From: Clostridium sp. OF03-18AA
GTDB taxonomy: Bacteria > Bacillota > Clostridia > Lachnospirales > Lachnospiraceae
DNA: 64,000 bases
Reading direction: 5' to 3'
Assembly (NCBI RefSeq): GCF_003478035.1
Contig: NZ_QUEP01000003.1
Location: 284,471 to 348,470 of the forward strand
The translations under genes were made by a program, and so were the position numbers. The notes beneath the pieces are model-generated. The model ran no database searches, had not been told where the DNA came from, and was given only the letters and a program-made list of their open reading frames with translations. Below, piece by piece: positions 7,353-16,535 of this stretch; position 1 is the stretch's first letter, and every line of letters begins with the position of its first letter.

Positions 7353-8690
7353 TTACTCCCGGATTTCTCCCTTCTTCAGACGGTCAAAGAAATCAAGTGT
7401 GAGCTCCCGCATCTTCGGAACCCAGAACATGATGCCGATGACATGAACCAGGATCGCCCACATGTTGCCAAAATCTACCCACGGGAGTGCCGCATCAACA
7501 CCGATCGTGCCTCCGATGAAACAGCAAACCACAACCAGGATCTGCATGATCCGCTTTGCTGCTTTTCCCAGCAGGCTTTCCGCAAGGATCCCTGCCGATG
7601 TTGACATGGACAACGCTGAAGATGCTGCGAAAAGGATCAGGCTAATGGATGCCAGGAGTCTTCCCGGAAGACCGATCGTTCCAAATGCATTGATCGCCAG
7701 AACAGAACCAGGATCTCCAGTCTCCCATGTTCCTGTGACAAGAATGACCATTGCGCTGAACGTACAGATGATCATCGTGCACATAAATACCTCGAAAATA
7801 CCAAACATTCCCTGCTTGACCGGCTCATTTGTGTTCGCCTGGGCATGCAGGATGCTGGCGCTTCCGTTTCCTCCGTCATTCGAGTACACACCTCTGGAAC
7901 AACCGTTTTTGATCGTTGCCGCCAGCGCAGCCCCTGCAAATCCGCCAGTTGCCGCTGTCCCTGTAAATGCATTTGTAAAGACGGAGATCAGAGCCGGAAT
8001 CAGATTCTGAATATTCAGAATGATCAGAAGTGTTCCAGCTGCCATATAGATGATCGCCATTGCCGGTACCAGTTTGTCAGTGACCTTTACAAGTGCGCCA
8101 AGACCGCCAAGAATAACCAGAACGATGATCACACAGCAAACTACGGTTGTGATCAGGGACGGCACTCCGAATGTATGTACAGAGGAGCTGATCGCTCCGG
8201 TGTGAACGCCGCATCCGATCGCCATTCCAAAGCAGCAGGTGATCGCCCAGATCCATCCAAGTGGTTTCCAGATCTTTGCCAGATAAATATTCGCTCCGCC
8301 GCGCCACTGTCCGTTTGCATCCTTTTCTCTTGTATACACGCCAAGCAATGCCTCAGAATATTTTAATGCCATCGCGACAAAACCGATCACCCACATCCAG
8401 AAAACCGCTCCGGGACCTCCTAACGCGATCGCACTTCCGACACCGATGATGTTGCCGGTTCCGATCGTATTTGCAAGTGTCGCTGCCATCGCCGACCAGC
8501 TTGAGATTCCTTCTTCACTCTTACTGTGCGCTGCATCACCGAATGTTGCCTTCAGCATGTAGCCAAAATGTTTGATCTGGACAAAATCGCATGCCACGGT
8601 GATTACAAGACCGCCGCCGATCAGCAGGGCAAGGATCGGGAATGTCCACATCCAGTTCGTAAATGCCATGATTGCATTGTAAATTGCCAT
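7353..8690 (-). CDS. Sodium:alanine/amino acid symporter (AGCS family)
   Basis: This 445-residue transporter imports alanine, glycine or a related amino acid with Na+. The AGCS signature lies around residues 71-95 with GTGNIIGVGSAIALGG, and the hydrophobic profile gives ten to eleven membrane segments. The C-terminus is short and charged. It sits 15 bases downstream of a peptidase C26 gene and ends at a strong terminator, so the two form a small operon. That suggests it imports the amino acid that the hydrolase releases, or a precursor of its substrate, which is inference. Confidence 0.93.
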   Translation of the reverse strand: MAIYNAIMAFTNWMWTFPILALLIGGGLVITVACDFVQIKHFGYMLKATFGDAAHSKSEEGISSWSAMAATLANTIGTGNIIGVGSAIALGGPGAVFWMWVIGFVAMALKYSEALLGVYTREKDANGQWRGGANIYLAKIWKPLGWIWAITCCFGMAIGCGVHTGAISSSVHTFGVPSLITTVVCCVIIVLVILGGLGALVKVTDKLVPAMAIIYMAAGTLLIILNIQNLIPALISVFTNAFTGTAATGGFAGAALAATIKNGCSRGVYSNDGGNGSASILHAQANTNEPVKQGMFGIFEVFMCTMIICTFSAMVILVTGTWETGDPGSVLAINAFGTIGLPGRLLASISLILFAASSALSMSTSAGILAESLLGKAAKRIMQILVVVCCFIGGTIGVDAALPWVDFGNMWAILVHVIGIMFWVPKMRELTLDFFDRLKKGEIRE

Positions 8691-8705
8691 ATGATCTTCC
8701 CCCTG

Positions 8706-9452
8706 TTATTTCAGTAATGACGCAAAGTACATAAAGATACGGTCCTGATCCAATGTTCCCTTGATCGGATCTCTGTGCATCAGCTCCGGATGCCACTGTA
8801 CCATAATGATCGGCAGCTCCTTATGTATCATTCCTTCTATAATACAGGTTCTCTTGCACTCTATCTCCAGGTTCTCATCATTTTCGATCTTTTCCAGCCA
8901 TTCTTTTTTCTGCTCCAGGCTAAGCTTTCCCGAAAGCCATACCTGACCGATCTTAAATCCTTTTCCCAGTTTTTTTACAGCCTGATGATGAGCAGAATTG
9001 ACGATTCCGGTATCACCGTAGATGATCGCGAATGGAGTTCCTGAAATGCAGACCGTATCATGCAGCTTATTCTCGTTCGGAACATATTTATGCATAGTTC
9101 CATTCTCCAGATCCTGGATCAATGTTCCCCCAAAATAAACATTAACCAACTGCATTCCTCTGCAGATCGCCAGGATCGGCTTCTTTGCTTTTACCGCAGC
9201 GTCGATCATTGCCATCTGCTCATCATCCAGCGTTCTGTCGAGGTTCATGCTGCCCTGATTCTCTTCCCCATAAAGCTCAGGATCAACATCCGGCAGACCT
9301 CCCGGAAATATCACTCCGTCGCAGTCTTCAATGTCCTTCGGATCAAGCGTGATGGACAACTCCACGTTCAGATCCTTCATGGCATCCTGAGTTCCTTCAT
9401 ACAAACCGTATTCATCAATACCACGCTCAACATACAACACCTTTTTCTTCAC
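8706..9452 (-). CDS. Gamma-glutamyl hydrolase, peptidase C26 (PuuD-like class I amidotransferase)
   Basis: This 248-residue cytoplasmic enzyme cleaves gamma-glutamyl bonds, as in gamma-Glu-GABA or gamma-Glu-amino acids. The nucleophile is Cys97 in ICRGMQ, and His221 and Glu223 in VQWHPE complete the triad. PGGLPDV (residues 50-56) is the family's oxyanion region. The start is GTG at 9452 with AGGAGG nine bases upstream; the ATG next to it is out of frame. It precedes the AGCS symporter by 15 bases. The exact substrate is not shown by the sequence. Confidence 0.88.
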   Translation of the reverse strand: MKKKVLYVERGIDEYGLYEGTQDAMKDLNVELSITLDPKDIEDCDGVIFPGGLPDVDPELYGEENQGSMNLDRTLDDEQMAMIDAAVKAKKPILAICRGMQLVNVYFGGTLIQDLENGTMHKYVPNENKLHDTVCISGTPFAIIYGDTGIVNSAHHQAVKKLGKGFKIGQVWLSGKLSLEQKKEWLEKIENDENLEIECKRTCIIEGMIHKELPIIMVQWHPELMHRDPIKGTLDQDRIFMYFASLLK

Positions 9453-9592
9453 ATCTTTACCTCCTGTTTATCTGATTCTGCCTGAGTCCGTATCCCATGA
9501 CTACGGTCAAAAGATACGAATCTTCGCCAGATCATTGTACTATTTCCATTTTGCCGCTGTGCAAAATCATGTAAAACATTACGTTTTCATCA

Positions 9593-9621
9593 TTGACAGG
9601 TAAAAAAACTATAGGTATAAT
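9593..9621 (+). promoter_or_regulatory. Housekeeping promoter of tRNA-Gly
   Basis: TTGACA (9593-9598) and TATAAT (9616-9621) match the sigma-A consensus at both boxes with a 17-base spacer. The tRNA begins 30 bases further on. Confidence 0.93.
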
Positions 9622-9650
9622 AGAAACATCTCTTAAAGCAATTTCATTTC

Positions 9651-9722
9651 GCACGAGTGGCTCAGTGGTGGAGTATCGCCTTGCCAAGGCGAGGGTCGCG
9701 GGTTCGAATCCCGTCTCGTGCT
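9651..9722 (+). tRNA. tRNA-Gly (GCC)
   Basis: The cloverleaf has acceptor arms GCACGAG and CTCGTGC, D arm with GGCTCAGTGGT, anticodon loop TTGCCAA with anticodon GCC, and T loop GGTTCGAATCC. CCA is not encoded. It has its own promoter and terminator and stands alone on the + strand among - strand genes. Confidence 0.95.
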
Positions 9723-9733
9723 CTCGTTATGTA

Positions 9734-9766
9734 CCCCGGAATCTTATAACAGGTTCCGGGGTTTTT
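9734..9766 (+). terminator. Terminator of tRNA-Gly
   Basis: CCCCGGAA and TTCCGGGG form the stem, followed by TTTTT, 12 bases past the tRNA. Confidence 0.88.
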
Positions 9767-9801
9767 AGATATAAAAGAAGTAATCTTCCGATATGAAATG
9801 C

Positions 9802-10986
9802 TTATTTGTTCCTGCGAAGCTTCTCAACAAACTCTTTCAATCTCTTACATCCCTCAACGACATTCTCATAGCTATTCGCGAAGGACATCCGGACATAATG
9901 ATCACCTTCCGTCCCGAATACATCGCCCGGAACAAGGGCAACTTTTGCGTTCTCAAGGAGCAGCGGTGCGAATTCCTGCCCGGTCATGCCGAGTTTTTCA
10001 ATGTTGATGAAGATATAGAATGCACCTTTCGGACAGCGGCAGCTTAAGCCGTCGATCTCATTGATGGCTTTGACTGCGTAGTCGCGGCGTCTCTGATACT
10101 CTTTGACCATGTCGGTGACTTCGTTTTTCTCTTCTTTGAGGGCAACGACGCCTGCTTTCTGTACGAAGGAAGTTGCGCATGTGACCACATGCTGATGAAG
10201 CTTGTTGACGGTCTTAACAATCTCCTCATTGCATGCAGCATATCCGAGTCTCCATCCGGTCATGGAATACGCCTTTGAGAAGCCATTCAATGTGATGGTA
10301 CGCTCTTTCATTCCCGGAAGGGAAGCGATGCTGATGTGCTTTGCATCATCATATAGCAGTCTCTCGTAAACCTCATCGGAGATGACCATGATGTCGTTCT
10401 TCACTGCGATTTCCGCCAGTTCCTTTAAGACATTCTCAGCGAGAACACCTCCGGTCGGGTTGCTCGGTGTGATGAGGACCATGGCTTTTGTTCTCGGAGT
10501 TACCTTTGCGCGGATCTCATCGAGATCGATCTGGTAATCATTCTCTTCCTTTAATGTATAGGTGATCGGTGTTGCGCCGAGAAGCTTCGGTACATTTAAG
10601 TAGTTTAACCAGCCTGGATTCGGAACGAGAATTTCATCGCCCTCATCGAGAATCGCTGTCATTACATCGAAGACAGCCTCGGAAAGACCAACGCTGACGA
10701 TGATCTCGGACGGCTTGTAGTCGACATTATTCTGAGTCTTTAATTTCCAAGCGATCGCCTCGCGGAGCTCCATGGTACCGAAATTGGAGGTGTAGAAAAC
10801 GTCACCTTTCTCGATATCGGCGATGCAGGCTTTTTTGATATATTCCGGTGTGTCAAAATCCGGACGACCAAGTTCAAAGTGGATCACGGTCTCACCGGCA
10901 CGCTCCATTGCAAGCGCTTTTTCGTTTACTTTTCTGATTCCGGACGGAGCGAGCTCGTCCATTCTTTTTGCAAATAATTTATCCAT
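9802..10986 (-). CDS. Class I/II pyridoxal-phosphate aminotransferase
   Basis: This 394-residue fold-type I aminotransferase, of the aspartate/aromatic aminotransferase group, has TPSNPTGG near residue 173, ISDEVYERL near 202, and the PLP-binding Lys238 in LNGFSKAYSMTGWR. The ORF opens with GTG-ATG; the ATG at 10986 fits the AAAGGAA site better. SDR and FAH-family genes lie 120 and about 125 bases upstream of each other on the same strand, so it probably transaminates a compound in the same catabolic route. The amino donor and substrate are not known. Confidence 0.9.
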   Translation of the reverse strand: MDKLFAKRMDELAPSGIRKVNEKALAMERAGETVIHFELGRPDFDTPEYIKKACIADIEKGDVFYTSNFGTMELREAIAWKLKTQNNVDYKPSEIIVSVGLSEAVFDVMTAILDEGDEILVPNPGWLNYLNVPKLLGATPITYTLKEENDYQIDLDEIRAKVTPRTKAMVLITPSNPTGGVLAENVLKELAEIAVKNDIMVISDEVYERLLYDDAKHISIASLPGMKERTITLNGFSKAYSMTGWRLGYAACNEEIVKTVNKLHQHVVTCATSFVQKAGVVALKEEKNEVTDMVKEYQRRRDYAVKAINEIDGLSCRCPKGAFYIFINIEKLGMTGQEFAPLLLENAKVALVPGDVFGTEGDHYVRMSFANSYENVVEGCKRLKEFVEKLRRNK

Positions 10987-11105
10987 CACTAAAGTTCCTT
11001 TCTGCTTTACGCTTCCCAGTCCAGAAGGAGCGACCTGATATTGGCTGTTTCAATCCGTATTGCCCCGCTGTTTTCACACGCAGCGGGACAATACATGTTT
11101 TCTGA

Positions 11106-11900
11106 TTAATATGCGGTCGTCATAGCGCCGTCTAAGAGGATCGTCTGGCCAGATACATATGTGTTTGCCTCAGAGCAGAGCCATGTTGCGAGACGACCGT
11201 ACTCGTCGATAGTGCCGTAGCGCGCCATCGGGAATTTCTTAAGGTCCTCTTTTTCATAGTCGGATACGCTGATTCCGGCTTTGTCCGCGCGCATCTTATT
11301 TAAGCTCTCGATTCTTGCTGTGCCGATACGACCAGGTCCGATGACATTGATCAGGATGTTGTCCTTGCCGACTTCTCTTGCAAGTGTCTTGCTCATGCCG
11401 ACAACGCCCATTCTCATGGTGTTGGAAAGGATCAGGTTGTCGAGGCAGTCCTTAACAGAAGAGGATGTAGAGTTTACGATACGGCCACCGCCGAGACGTT
11501 TCATGGACGGGAGTACCGCACGGATGGTTCTTACATAGGAAAGGAGACACATATTGAAAGCGCCTGTCCATGCTGCGTCATCAAAGTTCTCGAACGGTCC
11601 CGGCTTCGGACCCGGGCACATATTTACTAAAGCGTAGATGTCGCCGAGAGTATCGACCGTATGTTTTACAAGTGCGTCAATGTCTTCCGGTTTATTCACA
11701 TCGCAGAGGAATGTTTCCGGTCTATTTCCGGTCTCTTTCTCGATCTCAGCCTGCGCCTCGAGGAGCTGATCCTTAAACGGTTCAGCGGTGCAGATCATAA
11801 CCTTTGCGCCCTCACGCGCCATCTCTGTTGCGATTCCTTTTCCAAGTCCTGCTGCAGATGCCATGCAAAGAACAACTTTATCTTTTAAACCTAAATCCAT
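11106..11900 (-). CDS. SDR family oxidoreductase with altered catalytic residues
   Basis: This 264-residue Rossmann-fold protein has the cofactor loop ASAAGLGKG near residues 14-22 and the C-terminal VSGQTILLDGAM of the FabG-like classical SDRs. The catalytic Ser region is NSTSSS (143-148). The usual YxxxK aligns with SNTMR, so Tyr becomes Ser159 and Lys becomes Arg163. That should abolish ordinary dehydrogenase chemistry or signal a different reaction. ATG 11900 is chosen because GGAGG lies 8 bases upstream. It sits between the aminotransferase and the FAH gene. Confidence 0.85.
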   Translation of the reverse strand: MDLGLKDKVVLCMASAAGLGKGIATEMAREGAKVMICTAEPFKDQLLEAQAEIEKETGNRPETFLCDVNKPEDIDALVKHTVDTLGDIYALVNMCPGPKPGPFENFDDAAWTGAFNMCLLSYVRTIRAVLPSMKRLGGGRIVNSTSSSVKDCLDNLILSNTMRMGVVGMSKTLAREVGKDNILINVIGPGRIGTARIESLNKMRADKAGISVSDYEKEDLKKFPMARYGTIDEYGRLATWLCSEANTYVSGQTILLDGAMTTAY

Positions 11901-12025
11901 GATAGATACCTCCAATTTAAATGTTTTGAAACTGGTAACTGTTTATCTCTTCACAGCTATCCGGGATCAAATTATTGTTTTAATTATTTGAATTGTTTGA
12001 TTAAAATACAGTAATTGAATAAGTT

Positions 12026-12949
12026 CTATTTCTCCGGATGCTTTTTCAAGTCAACGACCGGGTTCACAAGCGGTGCCATCTCAAATCCGTCCGGTCCCTG
12101 GATGCGGCATTCCGCTATGTCGCCGTCCTGAATGTGGAATGCTCTCGGTGTTCCGGTGGAAAGGATGTCTCCTGCGTACCAGCCCTGAATACTGCTGTGC
12201 AGGGACACGAGGCGTGCCGGGCGGTGTGTCATATTCGCAACTACGTTTTCCGCGTGAACCTCGCCATTGTGGATACTCTGTACATTTAATTTCAGCACAT
12301 CCGGAACCTCATCCGGTGTTACGAGCTGCGGTCCAAAGGAGAAGAAGGTCGGGAAGTTCTTGACGATGCAGAGGTATCTCGGATTTCCTGTCACATAATC
12401 ATTTCCCTTTAAGATGGACTCCTCTGTCATGTCGAGGATCGTTGTGTATCCGACGATGGCATCCTGCCAGTTCTCCTCGGAAACGTCTCTGCAATCCTTT
12501 CCCATGATGATTCCAAGCTCTGCCTCAGCGGTCGTCTTCTGCGCTTCTTTTAACTTCGGAAGCAGGATCTCGTCCCCAGGTCCGATCAGGGTATCTGCCA
12601 TCTTGAAGAAGCTTCCCGGGAATCCCTTCGGCGCTGCGGATCCGATGTCTCCCGCATGATCCACATAGTTAAGACCGATTCCAAAGATACGTTTCGGGTT
12701 GCGGTAAAGCGGACCATATACAACATCTGCGTTCGGGACAAGACCTGCAATGTTCTCAAGCTCTTCCTTTCCGCCCTCGTTATACCATTTTGTTAAGCCC
12801 GGGATCTGCTGTTTCTGGATCAGGCTCATCATGTCTTCCGCCCATGCAGTTCCCTTTGCGGCGTTCAGCGCCTTGATCGGAAGAATACCGCGATTTAATA
12901 CGATACCGGCTTTTTCTGTTCCGTTTACCTTGATAGTTGCTAATCTCAT
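12026..12949 (-). CDS. Fumarylacetoacetate hydrolase (FAH) family protein
   Basis: This 307-residue member of the FAH superfamily, metal-dependent hydrolases, isomerases and decarboxylases of beta-keto or homocatechol-type acids, has GIGLNYVDHAGD near residues 90-101. The metal ligands are Glu142 and Glu144 in AEAELGIIMG and Asp173 in ILDMT. The C-terminal half contains GDILSTGTP. It is the first gene of a set with SDR and aminotransferase, and a LysR regulator lies upstream, so a small degradative pathway is likely. The specific substrate is not recognisable. Confidence 0.88.
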   Translation of the reverse strand: MRLATIKVNGTEKAGIVLNRGILPIKALNAAKGTAWAEDMMSLIQKQQIPGLTKWYNEGGKEELENIAGLVPNADVVYGPLYRNPKRIFGIGLNYVDHAGDIGSAAPKGFPGSFFKMADTLIGPGDEILLPKLKEAQKTTAEAELGIIMGKDCRDVSEENWQDAIVGYTTILDMTEESILKGNDYVTGNPRYLCIVKNFPTFFSFGPQLVTPDEVPDVLKLNVQSIHNGEVHAENVVANMTHRPARLVSLHSSIQGWYAGDILSTGTPRAFHIQDGDIAECRIQGPDGFEMAPLVNPVVDLKKHPEK

Positions 12950-13117
12950 GCTGAATCCTCCTTATACTGTGACTTCTTTGTGGTTCCCGCTTCATGCGGA
13001 GCTTCTGTTCTGACGCATCCGACCTCTGTGCGGTAACTCTTTATGTACCTTGCTTGTTTCTGACATTACTGTAACATCTATGAGAAAAGATTTCCAACTC
13101 GCTTTCAGATATGGATG

Positions 13118-13135
13118 TATAAGCAAATGCTTATA
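13118..13135. promoter_or_regulatory. Candidate LysR operator palindrome
   Basis: TATAAGCA-AA-TGCTTATA is an 18-base palindrome with 8-base arms, 169 bases upstream of the FAH gene and just past the LysR terminator. It contains the T-N11-A spacing of LysR-type sites. It is the obvious candidate operator for this locus. Confidence 0.5.
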
Positions 13136-13144
13136 GGGGATAAA

Positions 13145-13186
13145 CGAAAAGCGCCCGGAACAGAATTCTGTTCCAGACGCTTTTCG
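13145..13186. terminator. Terminator after the LysR gene
   Basis: CGAAAAGCG (13145-13153) and CGCTTTTCG (13178-13186) enclose a second stem GGAACAGA/TCTGTTCC. It separates the regulator gene from the catabolic genes. Confidence 0.7.
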
Positions 13187-13233
13187 CCTGATACTATATA
13201 TTTTGACAGATACGCAGTCGGTATCCATCCACG

Positions 13234-14190
13234 TTATTTCTTCGCAAGCATTAGATATTTAATAAAGTCATCCACCGTCGGTCCAACGCCGGGATAGCGC
13301 TTCATTGTCAGCAGAATTGCCCTCTTCGCCAGAGGATCCCCGAGCTTATAATAACACAGCTTTTCGGTATTCTCCGTGTATTTTAAAAGCCCATCCCGGA
13401 AGAAAATAATACCGGTCTGTCCACTTCTCGCCACGTTATAGGCTGTCTGAAGCTGATCGAAGGACATCACGACGTTTGGCTCAAATCCCGAATGCGCACA
13501 GATATCCATACTCCTGCGATAGGCATCGTGATGTTTTTTGAGCATCAAAAACGGTTCCTTCGCGACGAGGGAAAGATCAACAGCCGGTACCGAATCATCC
13601 AGAAAACTTCTGTTTAAGATCGCCTCTCTCGAGATCTGATATTGTTTCATTCTGTCATTGACCTCAAAGGATGCCGGAACAGCCATTACCATATACTCAT
13701 ATCCCAGTGTCACACTCTCAAACATTTCCGGATCCAGCACCTCGACATCGATCGTGATATTGAACTGTCCGGAACGGAGACCTGCGTCCATGCCGGAGGC
13801 ATCCGTCTCCGTCACATTGATCCTGCATTTCGGATTGAGCCGGTAGTAGCCACGGATGATATCCGGGAGAAGATAGGCGCAGAAATATCCGGAAGTTCCA
13901 ATATTGATGATTCCCGTCCGGATTCCGGCAAGATCCGCAAAGTGATGTTCGATTTCATTCCTCAGCTCATAAATCTTTCTCGCCTGCTCAAGGTAATACT
14001 GCCCTGCCGGTGTCAATGCCACCGGCGTGACGGCACGGTCAAAAAGCGGGATCCCGTAAAGGTCCTTTTCCAGCTTTTTGATCGCACCGCTGAGTGCTGG
14101 CTGGGACACATAAAGCTTTTGGGCTGCCTTCGAAAAGCTGCCCTCTTTGGCGATCTCCATCACATATTCATATTCGCGCCTGCTGAACAT
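13234..14190 (-). CDS. LysR family transcriptional regulator
   Basis: This 318-residue regulator has an N-terminal winged HTH at residues 1-65 (GSFSKAAQKLYVSQPALS is the recognition region) and a LysR substrate-binding domain after about residue 90. ATG 14190 is preferred over the upstream start because AAGGGGTG lies about 8 bases before it. It is transcribed in the same direction as the FAH-SDR-aminotransferase genes that begin 285 bases downstream, with a palindrome and terminator between. It probably activates them in response to the pathway substrate, which is inference. Confidence 0.9.
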   Translation of the reverse strand: MFSRREYEYVMEIAKEGSFSKAAQKLYVSQPALSGAIKKLEKDLYGIPLFDRAVTPVALTPAGQYYLEQARKIYELRNEIEHHFADLAGIRTGIINIGTSGYFCAYLLPDIIRGYYRLNPKCRINVTETDASGMDAGLRSGQFNITIDVEVLDPEMFESVTLGYEYMVMAVPASFEVNDRMKQYQISREAILNRSFLDDSVPAVDLSLVAKEPFLMLKKHHDAYRRSMDICAHSGFEPNVVMSFDQLQTAYNVARSGQTGIIFFRDGLLKYTENTEKLCYYKLGDPLAKRAILLTMKRYPGVGPTVDDFIKYLMLAKK

Positions 14191-14267
14191 GCCGCATTCA
14201 CCCCTTGTTTCTATCTGGTGGTTTCCTGTATCTGCCAGTGCCATTGCCAATGCGCGCAAAGATTTCC

Positions 14268-16100
14268 CTAGTGCCCATCTCCCGGAAATCCTGCAATATT
14301 TCCAATGGCTTCCGTCGGTGCAGCTGCGGTTGTTTCATCACCCGGGCCGTTTGGCGCGGCTGCCGTCGTTGCTTCTGTCTCCGGTGCAGCCGTCGTCGCT
14401 GCCTCAGTCGCTGCCGCTGTCGTCGATGCAGCCGTTGTCTCACTGTGTGTGCCCTTCGTCTCAGATCCACCGGTGGATGCCGCTGTTGTCGATGTGCCGG
14501 AAGAACCGGCTGCGGTTGTCGCAGCGGCAGAGCTCTCCGGCGCGACGCTCTCGCCCGGAACGTATCCGTCCGGCATTCCGTCTACGGCTGCGGCGGACGT
14601 GGACTCAACGGCCGTCGTCTCATCCGGTGAAACCTTCACGGTTCCCGTATTTCTGCGGATCACAGCTGCATGTCCCTTGTAGGTTTTCGCGTGATCTTCT
14701 GTCTTCTCGATAACGGTTCCGTTCTTTGAAACGATCTTATAGGTAACCCAGCGGCTGCCGTTCGTCGCTGCCTTCTGTGTCACCTCGGTGCCCGGATCCA
14801 GCGTCGGGTCTTCCACATAGGTCGGCTCCGGCGGCGGAAGCTCATCCGTCTTCTCAGACTCCAGACTCCAGGTGATTCCCTCTTCCAGAACCGGTACTCC
14901 GTAGAAGGAGACCGTCATCTTCCGGTTGCTGTAGTTCGCGCGGATACCGATCGCTGCCTTTGACGTATTGATAAACCGGAAATCCGGAATATCCCAGCTG
15001 ATCGCCGCATCCTGCCCCGGAGTTACGTAGTTCGGCTCAAAGGTATGGGATCTTCGGAACGTGATCTGCATACCGGACTGGAATGCCACACGGTACATCG
15101 TCGAAGATACCTGGCATACACCACCGCCCGGTTCCTGTACGACCTCGCCTCCACTGTAGGCAGCCGCTTCCTGATATCCCTTTTCCGCCGTGCGCTGTCC
15201 TACAACCTTATTAAAGGAAAATTCCTCACCCGGCCGCACGATGGTTCCGTTGATAGCTCTGGCCGCAAGCTTTACGTTTGTATTTCTCTTCTCGTTGGCG
15301 GTCGTCTCCGTCGTAAACGTAGAAAGAGTCTTATACTGCTCCTTCGCGTTCGCTGCGGAAAGCTCCGGCTGGCTCTCATTGACCTCAGCCTGTATCACGG
15401 CGTCATAGTTTCCGCTTGTCGCAGCCTCCACGAGGTCCTTTATAAGCTTCTCCTGGTTCACAGCCTTGCCCGGAGCTCCGTCCGCAAACAGGAACTTATC
15501 CGTCGCAGCGTCATACTCGGAGATCGAGCCGTTCTTTGCCTTCACATCCCACTTCGCCGCCGCGTCCGCTGCTGCCTCTGCCGCTGCGGACTGCAGATCT
15601 TCAGAATCTTCCACCGAGAATGTATATTCTCCGCCATTCTTGTCAGCAGAAATCCCGTCCAAAAAGGCATCCAGCTCCGTGTCGATCATATTGTCCGCGT
15701 CCACGCTCTCCCCGTTGTAAGAGATCTTCACATTCCACGGAAACTTCGCCTCGATGGCAGCTTTCGCCTCGCTCTTTGTCATTCCCTTTAAAGAAATCCC
15801 GTTGACGCTGATATCGGATGCCTGGAATGTGGATTCCTCCGCGACCGTATCCGTTGTCTTCTCTTTTCCATGCCCGAACAAGCCGGAAATAAGCCGGATC
15901 ACTCCGATGATCAGGATCAGGCAGATGATCGCTCCGCCGATCATGATCCGTCGTCTTAAGATCTGTTTTCTCTTCCGCCTCTGCGCCCGGATCCAGGCCG
16001 GGGAATGCTGCCTGTACTCGTCTCTCTGGTCTCTCTGGGTTCTGGGATCTCTCTGGTCTCTCGGTCCCCTTGATCCCCTCTGGTCTCTCTCTCTGTTCAT
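14268..16100 (-). CDS. VanW family surface protein with low-complexity tail
   Basis: This 610-residue protein starts with a basic, Asp/Arg/Gln repetitive cytoplasmic tail (RDQRD units, residues 6-28), then has a single membrane anchor at 53-74, an extracellular peptidoglycan-binding-4/YoaR-like region, and a VanW domain around 290-400 with VVGQRTAEKGYQEA and GGGVCQVSSTMYR. A G5-like segment follows. Residues 505-600 are Thr/Ala/Ser/Glu-rich and probably unstructured. VanW proteins occur in glycopeptide-resistance clusters but most, like this one, lie outside them and have no known activity. It ends 78 bases before the LysR start on the same strand. Confidence 0.88.
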   Translation of the reverse strand: MNRERDQRGSRGPRDQRDPRTQRDQRDEYRQHSPAWIRAQRRKRKQILRRRIMIGGAIICLILIIGVIRLISGLFGHGKEKTTDTVAEESTFQASDISVNGISLKGMTKSEAKAAIEAKFPWNVKISYNGESVDADNMIDTELDAFLDGISADKNGGEYTFSVEDSEDLQSAAAEAAADAAAKWDVKAKNGSISEYDAATDKFLFADGAPGKAVNQEKLIKDLVEAATSGNYDAVIQAEVNESQPELSAANAKEQYKTLSTFTTETTANEKRNTNVKLAARAINGTIVRPGEEFSFNKVVGQRTAEKGYQEAAAYSGGEVVQEPGGGVCQVSSTMYRVAFQSGMQITFRRSHTFEPNYVTPGQDAAISWDIPDFRFINTSKAAIGIRANYSNRKMTVSFYGVPVLEEGITWSLESEKTDELPPPEPTYVEDPTLDPGTEVTQKAATNGSRWVTYKIVSKNGTVIEKTEDHAKTYKGHAAVIRRNTGTVKVSPDETTAVESTSAAAVDGMPDGYVPGESVAPESSAAATTAAGSSGTSTTAASTGGSETKGTHSETTAASTTAAATEAATTAAPETEATTAAAPNGPGDETTAAAPTEAIGNIAGFPGDGH

Positions 16101-16535
16101 GTCTGTATTTTCCTTATTTTACTTTATCAGAATTTATCAGGATGCAACGACAGGGTCCGCACCGAAATGGTGCCGAACCCTGATATGTATCGGTTATGAT
16201 TATGTAATATCGTTCCAATTACGGTATTCTTACAAAATCTCATCTGTCTGTATCAGACAATTATTCATTATATCGGTACCGGAATGCCTTGTCAAGAACG
16301 CCGGACAACAAAAATTATGCCGATGCTCCGCATTCCGAATCGGCAAAATCCGCACTCCAACGGTATCATACGGAATTTTCAGTTCAGAAAATTCCTACCC
16401 GTGAAAAGTAACCTCTTAGTCCAAAAATGGACCCCCGGAAGTTTTCTCTCCCAAAGATCTATTTTTTCAACTTCTTTATCTGTTCCGGTCCTCTCCTGCT
16501 GCCGTTTTTTCGTGATCCGGCCGCGCTTTTCAGGC
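16101..16535. other. Non-coding gap between VanW and mntP genes
   Basis: Holds the imperfect inverted repeat CAGGGTCCGCACC (16151-16163) and GGTGCCGAACCCTG (16169-16182) and AT-rich sequence that should contain the VanW promoter. No ORF with a ribosome site is present. Confidence 0.5.

Noticed and set aside
9651..9766. tRNA-Gly as an integration site for a mobile element
   Set aside because: No duplicated tRNA 3' end or integrase was found nearby.
14268..14600. Tandem-repeat or CRISPR-like array
   Set aside because: The repeated pattern is the Thr/Ala/Ser-coding tail of the VanW protein; there are no regular spacers, and no cas gene is in the window.
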